DNA of 64,000 nt from Daldinia sp. FL1419 (GCA_025201765.1 MU623476.1:1-64000); one strand, 5' to 3'; positions 32,871-44,733 are shown, numbered from the stretch's first letter. A program made the numbers and translations. The notes: generated from the letters alone by a model not told the origin.

Positions 32871-35800
32871 ATGTCTACATCTGGTGCTAGTCTAACTACG
32901 GGTCAGCCAGACCGCCAAGCTAGTCCTCAATTTCTCGACGACATCTATGAGAGCGACATAGACGATCACGACCGTCGACACGCTCACTCGAAATCCCCAT
33001 CCGACCTCCTCTCCGACGTCTATCGAGGTATCAGAAAGGCTATCCCTAGTCGGGAAGAATCTCTAAGATTTGCAAGGGCGCCGTCAAGACTGACATCCTT
33101 AAAAACGCACAACACGAATCCCGCGGTGCCAGAGTCCGGCGGGACACCCATCCAAACGCGACCACCACCACTACAACATGTCAGGAATCTGAGTCTGCAG
33201 AATAGCCTCGAGAAACCGCTCCCAGCGCCCCCGCCACCTTCGCTGTCTCCCTCGAGTCCTGCACCTCCTGCGATCTCGTTTAATCCTCCGCAAGATAATC
33301 CGGCTATAGCAGACAACAGTATTGCCAACAAAACAAACTTCGATAGTGGGGCGAGCGCTATGGATTCCAACGTTCCAACGTTCTCAACACCAATGTATAA
33401 TAGTGGCATGGATATGAGCAGTAGCCAGAGCAGTACAGCTAGTTTGAGAACGGATGGAGATGGCCAAAGGGATAACCTAACACCCCGGAGTAATGGATCT
33501 CTTTCGGTCGGCCCATCTGCGCCGGGGGCCTCCACGGGTAGAAACCCATCTATCAGCGCCCCCGTTGGCACGCCTGCAACTTCGGGCTCTTCAGCTCATC
33601 TGTCTGGGTTGATGTGCAATGTTCATCGGACTACTGGCCAAGAACCTCACCCCCTAGTCGGGGCGACGACTACGATATTGGGGGATAAGTTATATGTCTT
33701 CGGTGGTCGTATTCTGTCGCGAAGCCGACCGGCACCTCTTACTTCTGATCTTTACGAGCTGGATCTTATTCGAAGACACTGGACCAAGCTAGAAACTGGT
33801 GGGGATATCCCTCCACCTCGCTATTTCCATTCTATGTGTGCCTTAGGCGATACCAAGATGGTCTGCTATGGGGGTATGTCACCCACAACTAACCAACCTG
33901 CGTCGGCAGCCCCCGATCAACAGCCTGAAGTAACTGTGATGTCTGATATCTACATCTATGATGTCACGACGAAGAAATGGACGTATGTTCCCTCTCAGGA
34001 TGCCCCGCAAGGTCGCTATGCCCATTGCGCGTGCATTCTCCCTTCTTCTGCAACATTTTCGTCGCACAAAGCCCCTCTATCTGCCTTGCAACATAACCCC
34101 TCGAATGGGAACCCAAATGAGGGTAGAATCGGCATTAATATTGACGGTGCTGGAGGTGCCGAGATGGTAGTAGTTGGTGGCCAGGATGGCGCGAACCATT
34201 ACATCGAACAGATTAGCGTATTCAATCTCCGAAGTCTGAAATGGACTTCAACGCAACCGCTTGGAAAATCCTGCGGGGCCTATCGCAGTGTGGTTGCTCC
34301 CTTGCCACCCAATGTTACTGCTAAGATTGGCAAAACTTCACGCCAAGATAGTGTGATTAGCCACGAGGCCAAGGAGCCGGGCTCGTCGATGCTTATCTAC
34401 TCAAACTACAACTTTTTGGATGTGAAACTCGAACTTCAGGTCCGGGGTCCGGATGGATCGCTTGCTGAAAAACCGATGTCGGGAACCTACTCCCCGCCTG
34501 GTTTGCGATTCCCAAACGGAGGAGTCATTGACACGTATTTCGTTGTCAGCGGCACCTATCTTACAAGTTCCAAGCAAGAATATGCCTTGTGGGCTTTGGA
34601 CCTTAGAAATCTAACTTGGGTACGTATTGACACGGGTGGCAGCGTGTTCAGCCAGGGTAGTTGGAACAGAGGTGTTCTCTGGAATAGGCGGAATATATTC
34701 GTAATCCTCGGCAACCGTAAACGAAGCCTAGTCGACGATTATAATCATCGTCGTATCAATTTCTCCAATGTTTGCATGGTCGAGCTAGAAGCGTTTGGCT
34801 TTTACGACAACCCTCGTAAGATATCGCCTCTGTCTGGATTTATATCTGCCAGTAGTCCTTTTACGGCTCCCGATCTCAGTGTTGCTAGGAAAGCTGGTTG
34901 GACTGGTGGAGGAAGATCGCACATGCGTGCCGCTGAAGAGCTGGGCGAGAAGGCCTTAATGTTACGGGAGTTGGCGGATATGGACATTCTATGTTTCCAT
35001 GGTGAACGCATACCTATTAATTCTCGCATTGTTGCGCGAAGATGGGGTCCTTACTTCGTGCAGTTACTTCGCGAAGGCGCCGCAACACAGGACGGTAGCG
35101 ACTCAGCCACCCTAAGGACGGGTGTGTCAGGACACGCGGGCGCGCGTAATTCCGTTATCACAATCACTCAGTCAACTAGGAGTGCCGGTGGCGACAGCAA
35201 TTTATCCATGGCTACTACACTAAACAATTCTTCCGCTGGATCTTTCAAGCCCAATGGACAAGGTGGCAGTACAGATCTTGGCCACGTTAATTCGGCACCA
35301 ACCCCCGCATCGTTACCCCCTGGTTCTCGGCCGAGATGCCTCTACCTTCCACATACTTGTCCGACCGTTCAGGCTCTTCTGCACTTTCTTTACACATCGG
35401 CACTACCTCCCCCATCATCACCTCTCTGTACACCTCAAATTCTATGCTCGCTACTGCAGATTGCCCGTCCTTACAAGATCGATGGGTTATTGGAGGCCGT
35501 AGTCGAGCGTCTTCACGCTCGCCTTGATTCGCGTAATGCTGCTGCCGTGTTTAATGCTACTGCCATGGCAGCTGGTGGAGGGCGTGGGATTGATGGTAGC
35601 TTGAATCCTAACTTCTATATGGGTCTCGAATCGTCTTTAGGGGGCGGTACCGTTAGCCCTTACCATGACCGGTCGATGTCGGTGTCACAGTCGAGCACTG
35701 ACGAAGCAACAGGAGGACTTGAAGGACTCCGGATTAATACTAGCGTATCCGGGTCTAGACCGGATCCTGAAGAGTTAAGCGCAACGACAAGCGTGTCGGG

Positions 35801-36014
35801 TAGTGAATGGAGTAGCGAGCTTGGCGATAGCGAGCGTGGTGCTGTCAGGGAAGTATGGAGTGGAGAGTTGAGTAGCGTGATTGGACTGCAGAAACGTGGG
35901 TTGAGAGGGTTGATGGAGGGCCGACGAATGAGAGCAACAGTTGACCGGGAACGAGACGGAGGGCGGACGGAGAGACTCGGCTCGAGGGTGGGCTTAGGGA
36001 TTGCGGGATCTTAG
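32871..36014 (+). CDS. kelch-repeat and BTB protein, Ral2-like, 1047 aa
   Basis: A single-exon gene. Residues 1-245 are Ser/Pro-rich and disordered. Kelch repeats follow from about 255 to 630, with segments such as GDKLYVFGGR, YELDLIRRHWTKL, GDTKMVCYGGM, IYDVTTKKWTYV and VVVGGQDGANHYIEQISVF. A BTB-like part starts near 700 (ADMDILCFHGERIPINSRI) and resumes after a Ser/Gly-rich insert at about 820-880 (CLYLPHTCPTVQALLHFLYT, then IARPYKIDGLLEAVVERLH). The C-terminal 150 residues are low complexity. Kelch plus BTB in this order is found in fission yeast Ral2, which is needed for Ras1 activation, so a role in Ras signalling or morphology is inferred. The start at 32871 is the first ATG of the long frame. 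Confidence 0.85.
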   Translation: MSTSGASLTTGQPDRQASPQFLDDIYESDIDDHDRRHAHSKSPSDLLSDVYRGIRKAIPSREESLRFARAPSRLTSLKTHNTNPAVPESGGTPIQTRPPPLQHVRNLSLQNSLEKPLPAPPPPSLSPSSPAPPAISFNPPQDNPAIADNSIANKTNFDSGASAMDSNVPTFSTPMYNSGMDMSSSQSSTASLRTDGDGQRDNLTPRSNGSLSVGPSAPGASTGRNPSISAPVGTPATSGSSAHLSGLMCNVHRTTGQEPHPLVGATTTILGDKLYVFGGRILSRSRPAPLTSDLYELDLIRRHWTKLETGGDIPPPRYFHSMCALGDTKMVCYGGMSPTTNQPASAAPDQQPEVTVMSDIYIYDVTTKKWTYVPSQDAPQGRYAHCACILPSSATFSSHKAPLSALQHNPSNGNPNEGRIGINIDGAGGAEMVVVGGQDGANHYIEQISVFNLRSLKWTSTQPLGKSCGAYRSVVAPLPPNVTAKIGKTSRQDSVISHEAKEPGSSMLIYSNYNFLDVKLELQVRGPDGSLAEKPMSGTYSPPGLRFPNGGVIDTYFVVSGTYLTSSKQEYALWALDLRNLTWVRIDTGGSVFSQGSWNRGVLWNRRNIFVILGNRKRSLVDDYNHRRINFSNVCMVELEAFGFYDNPRKISPLSGFISASSPFTAPDLSVARKAGWTGGGRSHMRAAEELGEKALMLRELADMDILCFHGERIPINSRIVARRWGPYFVQLLREGAATQDGSDSATLRTGVSGHAGARNSVITITQSTRSAGGDSNLSMATTLNNSSAGSFKPNGQGGSTDLGHVNSAPTPASLPPGSRPRCLYLPHTCPTVQALLHFLYTSALPPPSSPLCTPQILCSLLQIARPYKIDGLLEAVVERLHARLDSRNAAAVFNATAMAAGGGRGIDGSLNPNFYMGLESSLGGGTVSPYHDRSMSVSQSSTDEATGGLEGLRINTSVSGSRPDPEELSATTSVSGSEWSSELGDSERGAVREVWSGELSSVIGLQKRGLRGLMEGRRMRATVDRERDGGRTERLGSRVGLGIAGS

Positions 36015-36853
36015 GAGTGTCAGCTGGATCACACCGGATCATAGAAGGAATATCACACACAAGCATAACTCGGGCACGAGATACGGTATCATTGGCTGGA
36101 TGGGAGTTGGGTTTGACAGGGCGCATTCACGTGCGTGCAAGGGAGAAGAATATTGAAGTTATTTAGCGGGGGAATTTACATATGTATAGTTGAGATACCA
36201 ACTGGCGCTTGCACTATAAAGATGATCTAGTTGCTTGCACATTTACACAATACAAGAGAGCCGCGATGCTATTTTCATTGGAGAAACGATTCCTAGATTA
36301 TACGTGCTGAGATATTTACGATGAAAGAACGACGCGTACAGGAAGCAATAAGTTATTATTTCCCTATTATTTCTCTATACCTATACATAGATGCATAAGT
36401 AGGTACCTTATCTTCAAGGCTTAATATAGTCGATATATCTGATTTCTATATCTGATTTCTTTAACGTTCTACCGTACAAGTGCTGCGGTACATGCACATG
36501 TAAATATTAAAAATGGGTGAATGGTCTAGGCGTAGTGGAGTCCAACCGGGAGCTAATGTCGGATGTGCGCCAAGCTTAGGGCAACGTCATCGAGGGTACT
36601 GTAACAGAACTCGGTTTGTGTTACGGAACTTCCCTACATTGCATGTAGATATGGAGGTACTTCTCTTATCTAGCTGCCTAACCTAAGTGGTGCACTAAAG
36701 AATTGTTTCACCCACGGTTTTATAACGATGGTTCTCTAATAACTTTGGACAATATCTTTTTAAATTATTATTTAGTTTTTTTGATAGCAGGCTCTTTTGC
36801 GAGCCCAACATGATGCATAATCTTGTTGTATGTCCGAGGAGACTAGGTAGATA
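36015..36853. other. intergenic region, 0.8 kb
   Basis: Contains AAGTAGGTACCTTA near 36400 and a direct repeat of ATATCTGATTTCT at about 36435-36460. No gene is seen. Confidence 0.4.
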
Positions 36854-38154
36854 ATGCTTCCGCGACCCGATTTGAGCTTCACGCTCCCTAGTATCCATGA
36901 TAATACTAAACTCGACTGTCGCATATACCATCCGATACGCTCGAATCAGAATCAAACCCTCGCGCCATCTGATCCGTCATGGCCTCGACATGCTGCTGTG
37001 GTAGCTCACCCCTACGCGCCATTAGGAGGATCCTACGACGACCCTATTGTGCATCTTGTGGCTAGCATATTGCTCCACCTTGGTTTCGTGGTCGCGACGT
37101 TCAACTTTAGGTTCGTATCATCCTAATTCCTTCTTGCTAGAGGGGTTTATGTGTGTGTAACCGTGATACTAACGATTTGTGCTAAAAATATAGGGGCGCT
37201 TCATCTTCTAACGGTCGTACATCATGGACGTCCAAGCCCGAACGAGCCGATTACATGTCCGTCACTGGGTTTCTCGTTTATTACCTACACTACTTGAGTG
37301 CTCCCCAGAACAAATTTCGACCAGTTGATGCAGATGAGAATTCGACCCCAACGTTGCTACTAGCTGGATATTCATACGGCGCCATGGTGACACTTCAGCT
37401 TCCCCCCCTCGAATCCTTCTTATCCCACTTCGTCTCGCCTGCCACACACACACCCTTCGCGGATATTCGACTGCGAGCACAGCATCTTGCCGAAGAGCAA
37501 ATAACCCTACATATGACTCCCGCCTCCCCGAGAAAGTCGTTGGGTATGCGTGTCGGCGGCGACGAGGATATGTCACCCAAGTCTCGTGAAAAGCGTAGGT
37601 CGCATTCCCCAGACCCAGAAGAGAAGATACGGAAAGGGGTTAGGGAAATATTATCTCGAAGTAAGTTCATACATAGGAGACGTAATTCTCCGCCTGTCGA
37701 CCAAGGTACGGCAGACGATATGGAAGTCCCATGCTTGGAGAATGTCAGCGATTTGATCACATTTCGGACTGCCTATTTATTAGTGTCACCTCCGCTGGGG
37801 TTTGTTACCAACTTAGCAACCATGTCCTTTTCAAATCTCTGGCCAAAGAAGAGGAAAGGTGGGTCTATCAAAGCCCACGAAGACGGCGCGAAGCGGGAAG
37901 AGAGCGAGGTCAAGGCCGAGGCCGAGATGAAACTTATTGTGAACCCCACTCTTGCTATTTACGGAGACCAAGATAGTTTCCTGTCTATCGGCAAAATGCG
38001 CGATTGGACTACACAGCTTAGCAACGCTGAGGGATCTCAGTTCAGATACGTAGAAGTTTCCACGGCCGGACATTTCTGGATAGAAGAAGGCGTTGCACGT
38101 GAGCTTAGAGGGGCTGTTTACTCCTTTCTAGTTAGGCTCGTGAAGGGTCAATGA
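36854..38154 (+). CDS. alpha/beta hydrolase with central insert, 405 aa
   Basis: Two exons, 36854-37110 and 37194-38154; the 83-bp intron has a TACTAACGA branch point. Splicing restores FNFRGASSSNGR, the segment after strand 4 in this family. The nucleophile elbow is GYSYGA (Ser146), the acid is in YGDQDSF, and the catalytic His is in TAGHFW. Between elbow and acid there is an insert of about 130 residues rich in Arg/Ser/Lys (RKSLGMRVGGDEDMSPKSR, SKFIHRRRNSP), probably disordered or regulatory. There is no signal peptide. Fungal relatives are annotated only as prolyl-oligopeptidase or dienelactone-type hydrolases. The substrate is unknown. Confidence 0.8.
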
Positions 38155-39298
38155 CTATCGGATGTCTAGGAGAGGACATGGATCTATCACTTCCGAGGTC
38201 TAGACCCAAGTGCTTAGCTAGCGCTTGTAATCTATCGGGACTATGTCTCTCCTTTGTTTTTGAGTATCAGACAAATGATTCCATTCTTGTCCACGTTTGA
38301 TAACTCTTTGGGAATCGGGCTGTTTGGTGTAACTATCGTTTCTCGTAGGACTTGTAAGAGTTCGTGGCTTATTTAAAATCCGACTTATATTATGCAGACC
38401 GAATCTCGCGGTCCCCTTTGATTGCTTACATTTTACAGGGGAAATGTTTTGGATTAATGTGCAATGTACAACCAAAAACCCCACAATATCTCTCTCCTAT
38501 TCATAAGCAGACAAATGGGACACCTCCATTCCCCGTATTCTAATACCCCTCATGTACCCCACAATCTTTTATGATAGTGCGTGGTACAACGTGCATAGAT
38601 TTAACATAGATTTAGCATAGTAATTGGAGATTTCCATTATTAGGGTCACGACCCCCTGTTTATTGACCCACCTGATCTTAAATGTTTATTGCTCACATGG
38701 TTGGCGTCCCGCATAGTTCCGCATTTTCTGACGTCTTTCCCTTTTGCTACGTACCTCAGGTACTTAGGTAGTCGCCCTAGCTTAGGTAGTTCCACTTGGT
38801 TACACGTATCTAACAGGTTCTACAGGTTCTACAGGTTCCTACCTGACGACCTGACGACCTGCAAAATTAATTCCTTCTTTTAACCCAAGCCTCTTGTCTC
38901 GCAACCTCACCTCCCTTTCGGAGCTTCAAAACCTAGGTACCCTTGGTCACCTCTATTTTATTGTATTATAGTATCCGTTCGAAGACCGAGGTTGAATAAT
39001 ACGCTACTTTAATTTCTCTATAGGCATACTCTTAATTGTTATTCCTATTGTCATCACCTTCTTTTGTAGACGTTGTGTCTTGTCCTTCCTTGTCATATAG
39101 CGTTTTCTTGTGTCGACATATCCAAAACAATACAATCTGCAACCACCCGTGCCGACGGTGATCAAGATCTCCGAGACCCGACTAGTACGTCTCACAAACC
39201 CACCAATACTTCGGATGTTTATATATGGGACACTTTAGAATGCAACGTCCTCCTGTCACTTACGCTGAAGCAACATTGCCGCCTCCCGTACCTTCATC
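38155..39298. other. intergenic region, 1.1 kb, with short tandem repeats
   Basis: Holds CTTAGGTAGT words and the composite tandem repeat at 38814-38859. No gene is seen. Confidence 0.4.
38814..38859. repeat. composite short tandem repeat
   Basis: Three near-identical CAGGTTCTA units (38814-38841, the last with one inserted C) are followed directly by two CCTGACGA units and a partial third. The two unit types share CCTG/CAGG ends in opposite orientation. Confidence 0.8.
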
Positions 39299-41593
39299 AT
39301 GGGACATCTCGTAGATATTCTCCCACCCGTTCCCTCGCTCCAACCATCCAGTATTAGAACCCCACGAAAGGGCGGCAAGGCACAAGCTGGCGGGTCCCCG
39401 AGTACGACTCCCTTATATAAGGTTATAGATGGACTCTTATACCTAAAAGACGGTTTAACACATAAAGAGAGGGCGGAATGGAGACGGGTAGAAGAGCGCA
39501 AACAAATTCTATCGGCGCGTTTACAAGGCGCCGAAACTTATAGAGAGTGGGAGGAGGCGGCGCAAGAATTAGATGTCCTCGAAGGTAATGAAGAATGGAA
39601 GACCGATATTTCCACCGGGGACTATAACCCTGAACTTTTGGAAATGCGATTACAAGAGCTCGATTGTGCCCGCACAAATTGTGATATACGATCTATGATG
39701 CATATCGTCAGGACAGCCCTCTCACGCGACCTAGGTGGCATGGGCAATATTGATCTATACCGGCACTCTTATTGTGGTACCAAAAAACTGGTTTCGCGAT
39801 ATGTCGATTCCGCCTTGAAGACTATCACAGCTCTAGTAGAGCAGAGCGCGTATCGTCGAGCGGATGATCCGGGACCAAAGGATTTGCTAGACGCGGTGCT
39901 TTATGCGCGCCAGAGCTTCGGGCGGAGCGCCCTCTTACTCAGTGGCGGTGGCACCTTTGGTATGACACACATTGGCGTCTTGAAAGCCATGTTCGAGACC
40001 AAGTTACTCCCGCGCATCATCTCGGGCGCATCCGCCGGCTCAATCGTATGTTCTATAGTCTGCTCGAGGAAAGACGACGAGATTCCACAATTGTTAGAAG
40101 AATTTCCGTATGGCGACCTGGCTGTCTTCGAAGAGGAGGGCAACGAAGAGGGTCTCTTTGGGCATTTACGAAGATTGCTTACTGAGGGAAATTGGTCCGA
40201 TATCAAGCATTTAACACGTGTAATGCGTGACATGCTTGGCGACATCACGTTCCAGGAAGCATACAATCGAACTAGGAGAATATGCAATATTTGCGTGTCG
40301 TCGGCGTCTATATACGAGCTACCGCGACTGCTGAACTACGTTACAGCCCCTAATGTCATGATATGGTCTGCCGTTGCGGCGTCATGCTCAGTACCACTCG
40401 TTTTCAGCGCCGCACCATTGCTAGTCAAGAACCCCCTAACAGGCGAGCATAGTACATGGAATCCAACTCCACAGATGTGGATTGATGGCTCTGTTGATAA
40501 TGACCTGCCCATGACGAGACTCGCAGAAATGTTCAACGTCAACCATTTCATTGTATCCCAGGTTAATCCACATGTGGTTCCTTTCCTTACCAAGGACGAA
40601 GGGCCCGCCAACGCACGTCACGAGACGGTTTTTAAAGAAGAATCAGATTGGATGCACACTATGACCACTTTGGCCAAAAATGAAGCCTTGCACCGAATGC
40701 AGTTTATGGCCGAAATTGGCATCTTCCCGACCCTTGTTAGCAAATTACGGTCTATTCTAAGCCAAAAGTATTCGGGCGATATCAATATTCTCCCGGCTAT
40801 GGGCGTCTGGGACTTGCCTAAGGTGCTGAAGAACCCGACAACCGAGTTTATGCAACGCTCGTGCTTATTAGGCGAGCGCGCGACATGGCCCAAATTAGCT
40901 CGCATCCGGGACCGATGTGCCATTGAACTGGCTCTAGATCGCGCGGTTCATGCGTTACGAGCCCGTGTCGTATTTAGTAAGAGCCAGGTCGACCTGCGAA
41001 GGATGGCTACTGGGTCGCTAGCGAGTGCGCACGGGGAACCATATGAACCTTTGACATTGAATCCGAACCAGACTAGGTCTCCTTCCGCGAAGGAGAAATT
41101 AAAGCATCGCCGGCGGCGGTCGAGTGGAAGCAATTTATTAAATCCATATCATCACATTCTCACGGGTGAAAATCCGTATAAGATAACGGACGACGATACC
41201 GATGAGGAAGAGCGTCTCGAGATGACAATGCGTCATAGTGGCCCAAAACCGAAGATGAAGCTTAAACGATTTCCAAGAAGCCACGTATTCCAGACAGGTC
41301 CCAAGACCAGTCCTGTGCTATCGTCCACTTCGGATCCCGATTCATTCGATTTCTCCCGACCCCTAACACCCACTGGAGCTAGGAATACCAACGTATCGAA
41401 CCCGAAGAGATCCGCCCTTTCGGCAATGTGTACGGCGCATCCTGACGATGGCGCCGCCGCCTCACCACAGCAGAATCCCGAGCTTGAGACTAGTGACTTT
41501 CATACTTCGGATACGGTTGTTGATAGCCATACAGATGAGGACAAGTCACGGTTGACGTATAAGCATCAGCATCCATATGGTAGCGTCCATTAG
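39299..41593 (+). CDS. patatin-like phospholipase / triacylglycerol lipase (Tgl3/4/5 type), 764 aa
   Basis: A single-exon gene. The N-terminal 200 residues contain an EWEEAAQELDVLEGNEEWK helix and RTALSRDLGGMGN, typical of the domain preceding patatin in fungal lipid-droplet lipases. The patatin domain (about 210-420) has the oxyanion loop LSGGGTFGMTHIGVLKA, the nucleophile elbow SGASAGS (Ser245) and the catalytic Asp in WIDGSVDNDLP (Asp396; DGS rather than DGG, as in the Tgl group). Helical C-terminal segments follow, and the last 180 residues are basic and Ser/Pro-rich, probably disordered. It probably hydrolyses triacylglycerol or phospholipid at lipid droplets. The start gives MGHLVDILPPVPS; an upstream exon cannot be excluded. 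Confidence 0.88.
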   Translation: MGHLVDILPPVPSLQPSSIRTPRKGGKAQAGGSPSTTPLYKVIDGLLYLKDGLTHKERAEWRRVEERKQILSARLQGAETYREWEEAAQELDVLEGNEEWKTDISTGDYNPELLEMRLQELDCARTNCDIRSMMHIVRTALSRDLGGMGNIDLYRHSYCGTKKLVSRYVDSALKTITALVEQSAYRRADDPGPKDLLDAVLYARQSFGRSALLLSGGGTFGMTHIGVLKAMFETKLLPRIISGASAGSIVCSIVCSRKDDEIPQLLEEFPYGDLAVFEEEGNEEGLFGHLRRLLTEGNWSDIKHLTRVMRDMLGDITFQEAYNRTRRICNICVSSASIYELPRLLNYVTAPNVMIWSAVAASCSVPLVFSAAPLLVKNPLTGEHSTWNPTPQMWIDGSVDNDLPMTRLAEMFNVNHFIVSQVNPHVVPFLTKDEGPANARHETVFKEESDWMHTMTTLAKNEALHRMQFMAEIGIFPTLVSKLRSILSQKYSGDINILPAMGVWDLPKVLKNPTTEFMQRSCLLGERATWPKLARIRDRCAIELALDRAVHALRARVVFSKSQVDLRRMATGSLASAHGEPYEPLTLNPNQTRSPSAKEKLKHRRRRSSGSNLLNPYHHILTGENPYKITDDDTDEEERLEMTMRHSGPKPKMKLKRFPRSHVFQTGPKTSPVLSSTSDPDSFDFSRPLTPTGARNTNVSNPKRSALSAMCTAHPDDGAAASPQQNPELETSDFHTSDTVVDSHTDEDKSRLTYKHQHPYGSVH

Positions 41594-42274
41594 TGACGCA
41601 TAATTTTTTAATTGATGCCATCAGGAATGCTCAACCTTATTAAAGAACACGTAATTTCCACGCTACTATGAGATTATCAAATGCATCTTGGTTACGGCAG
41701 CTCACAAAATCCGGCCATGAGTTCTGGGACCATGCTACGACGGATATTTGAGCGAGTCATAAAGATTCGGTAGAGGGGATGGGGAACTGTGTTTAACGGT
41801 ATAAATCATACAAGAATGAGGCAAGTTTACCTATTAACAGATATGGAGCGCGGAGTATTCTTGCTGAGACTATAATAACATTGTCCGTAATTACGTTTTT
41901 GTAATACTGGCTGGGGTAGGCACTCATGCATCAGATCATCGTTATACTATACTAGATATACCATAGGCGGTAACTAAATTTATATAGGCATATATCAGCT
42001 ATTGATAATACTACAGAGTCATCCAACATTGCCATCATTGTCCCCCATACCCATGAAATCCTCCCTCGAAGAAATGCTGCTCTTGTGCTTTAGTGAGACC
42101 GAACACTAGATCCGATCGAGGTTATCGTACAAACAACACCCGAATTGTCCTTAGTTATACCTAGTAGTAGCCTAGATACATAGGTTGGTATAAATAGATT
42201 CTGAATTGGCTCTATATATGTTTCAGCATGGTACCATTTATATTCCTCGCTCTCTATGAAGCACCACAAGACTC
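41594..42274. other. intergenic region between convergent genes
   Basis: 0.7 kb, AT-rich, with no ORF of note. Confidence 0.4.
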
Positions 42275-44733
42275 TTAAAATTCCTCGTCCAGGCCCTGCG
42301 GTCGTCCTGATATATCCTCTGTTCCAGTAAATCCCATCCAGGGATTAAAAATAAGTCCCGCGTCTTCTTGGCCGGCATCAAGAGACAGCCCGGGCGACGG
42401 TAACTGCCCGTTACCGGCTGTGCTCCAATGCTGGGTTTTTGTAACACCTGCGATCCCGTCACTACTTTGTCCTCCGTATACATTAGACGTCTGGGTGGTA
42501 TTCTGGATATTAGCAGAAAGAGAATGCGTCTCGGTAGGCGGTGTTGGGCTCGCGATCTCGTTGCTGTCGTCGACGAAATCTGATTGTAAGAGAAGGCTTT
42601 GAACGGAGAGTCGCTGGCGCGAACTCGCGTACTGGGAGATTTTTGTGGAGGGGCGGGCTGAAGGCGGAGGATCTGGTTCGGAGAGGGTTTCTTGCGTTTG
42701 GAGCGCAAGGCGCACGGAGTAGCTTGCTATCAGGCGTTCTAAGTCCTTCCTCTACGACGTCTTAGTTTCTAACTAGGTAGAGTACGGGGATAAAGGATAA
42801 CGTACCAACGGCTGCGTCGAAGCCGAATACGGAAAAAACCTCGTGATCAAATTAAGACATAGCCTGGCCTTATTAATCGCGACATCTAGACTCGACGCCG
42901 CGCCCGAGATCCTCGAGCCGAACATGACTAGCCTGGCGGATTCAAACGCGCAGACCGCGGCGTCACGCTCGAGGAGGAAATCGCCGTCTTCGTAGTTGGC
43001 GAAGTCGGATACGATGCGGATGATGTTCTCCGCATGCTCGAGACACTTGAATTGCATGGCGACGCGGTCGCGAGGGTGGATCACGGCTAGTACGGGGGAC
43101 GGGGCGGCTTCAGCGAAGCCGTCTAGACCGAGGCGGTACAGGTCGCAGTGGCATTGGTGCCAGGACATGTGCAGCATGATGAACTGCGCGGGCCAGGGAT
43201 TAGAGGAGAGGTTGGTAAAGGAGTATTGCTCCATTGGGCGGAGGGTTGCTTTGAGAGACCGGAGTTCGTCCTCGAAGTGTAGAATGCGACTGCTGATGGT
43301 CGAGGGGGGCTCTTCGCCTAGGCCGACGCGGCGGTTGAATCTGGTACTGTGTAAGTTTCATCGGAACGAAGGGGTCGTGGCCTTATAAGAAGGACTTATA
43401 AGATTGAGTGGGAGTTCACCTCATAACTGCTCGTCGAACAGACGTTAACCGGAGAAATACTCCACGCAAACCCACCGTCGTCAACGATTCCGAGGGGCCA
43501 GGACGGAGTAAGCCCGTATGCACGAATCGACCGGTCACGAAGTAGTCCTCGTCGCATGGTAACTGGAGATGGATCGTCTCTTCGGGACATAATTCGAACT
43601 CTCGAAGCCCCACGCAGAAAAAGTCATCAAGTAGATATAACGCCCAGAATAACCGCCTTCGTGCTTCCTGGGCAACGTCAGAGAGCTCCGGGCGCTCGTA
43701 GTTTAGTCGAAGCGCAAGCGCTGTTCGCGCCGCGAGCGCAGCTAGCATAAATGCCGTCGGAAACTCCCCACTCTCAATCTTATACCGGATCACGAGGAGT
43801 AGTGCCTGCAAATGAAATATGGAAGCGCGCCCTATTTGTTGTAAAATCGATTGCTCAGCCTGTTGAACCCAGAGATCGTGGCAGAGCGAAGTCCGCTGAA
43901 GCTGCAGTGCCGTAATCGCGCATATAGACAACTTCAGCGTCTCATTCATAGTCTGGTCCTTACACCTCTGCAGCGCAGTCGCCTTATGGAAAAACGCAAA
44001 CGACGGCAGGGGATACAAGTGGCGGAAATAATCCTCGACCAGGCCCAGCGTAGTCTCGTGATCCAGCGCCGACCCCCCTTCCGCTTGTCCCACCACCATG
44101 CCGATATCCTGCTGCGCAGCCGGCGACGACGACAACGCGCTTGTTAGCGGTGGCGGTCTATCCTCGTTTCCGTCGCGCCCGTTCTTCCTGGTCCGTGGGT
44201 ACGAGCACACCCGATTCCGTCGCACGCAGCTGGAGCAGCTGGGTAGCTCGCCTAGACACCGCGTCTTCTTGGAGTGGCACGGGATGCATGCTTGCATGCG
44301 CCGGCGCCGCTCCGGCAGCTTCACTACGTATTGTCCCCCGGGCGATTTGCCGGGGGCTTGTTGGAACGAGCATTCGAAGCCTAGGCGGTCACAGTTTTGG
44401 CAGAGGTTGGGTCTGCCGTCGCATCGGACCTGGATGTTGTGAGTAGGTATGAATGAGTAGGTAAATATAAATAAACATTTATAAAATATCACTTATAAGA
44501 CTAGGTACCCTACGTCTTTATATGTTGTCAAATAGTAATTCACGGGTGGCAATACGACTTACCTTTCTTATTCTGCACTGGGAACAAATTGCCCGCTTCG
44601 TCAGCGGATCCGGCACGGATACGGGCGTAAGTGACGCGGGCCCTGGCCCGAGCTGCGGACTCTGCGGATCGCGAGCAGCATCGCTGGAAACCTGTGTCTG
44701 CAGAGGTCGCAGAGGCCGCAGAGCCTCGGTCAT
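42275..44733 (-). CDS. transcription factor with two Zn2Cys6 clusters, 732 aa
   Basis: Four exons on the minus strand: 44733-44563, 44429-43420, 43346-42806, 42751-42275 (introns 133, 73 and 54 bp). The first intron lies inside the first zinc cluster, between CRIRK and VRCDG. Cluster 1 is C50-x2-C53-x6-C60-x6-C67-x2-C70-x6-C77. Cluster 2 is C105-x2-C108-x6-C115-x6-C122-x2-C125-x6-C132. Both are complete. A fungal_trans-type middle region follows, with FRHLYPLPSFAFFHKAT, RTALALRLNYERPEL and RRRLFWALYLLDDFF. The C-terminus is Ser/Thr/Gln-rich, an activation-domain-like tail. It is a nuclear DNA-binding regulator. The start at 44733 is the first ATG; the frame is open upstream only to a TTG. It is divergent from the MFS transporter at 45981, which is a candidate target. 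Confidence 0.88.

Noticed and set aside
44098..44446. Two + strand ORFs of over 100 codons
   Set aside because: They lie antisense to the zinc-cluster exon and have no independent motif.
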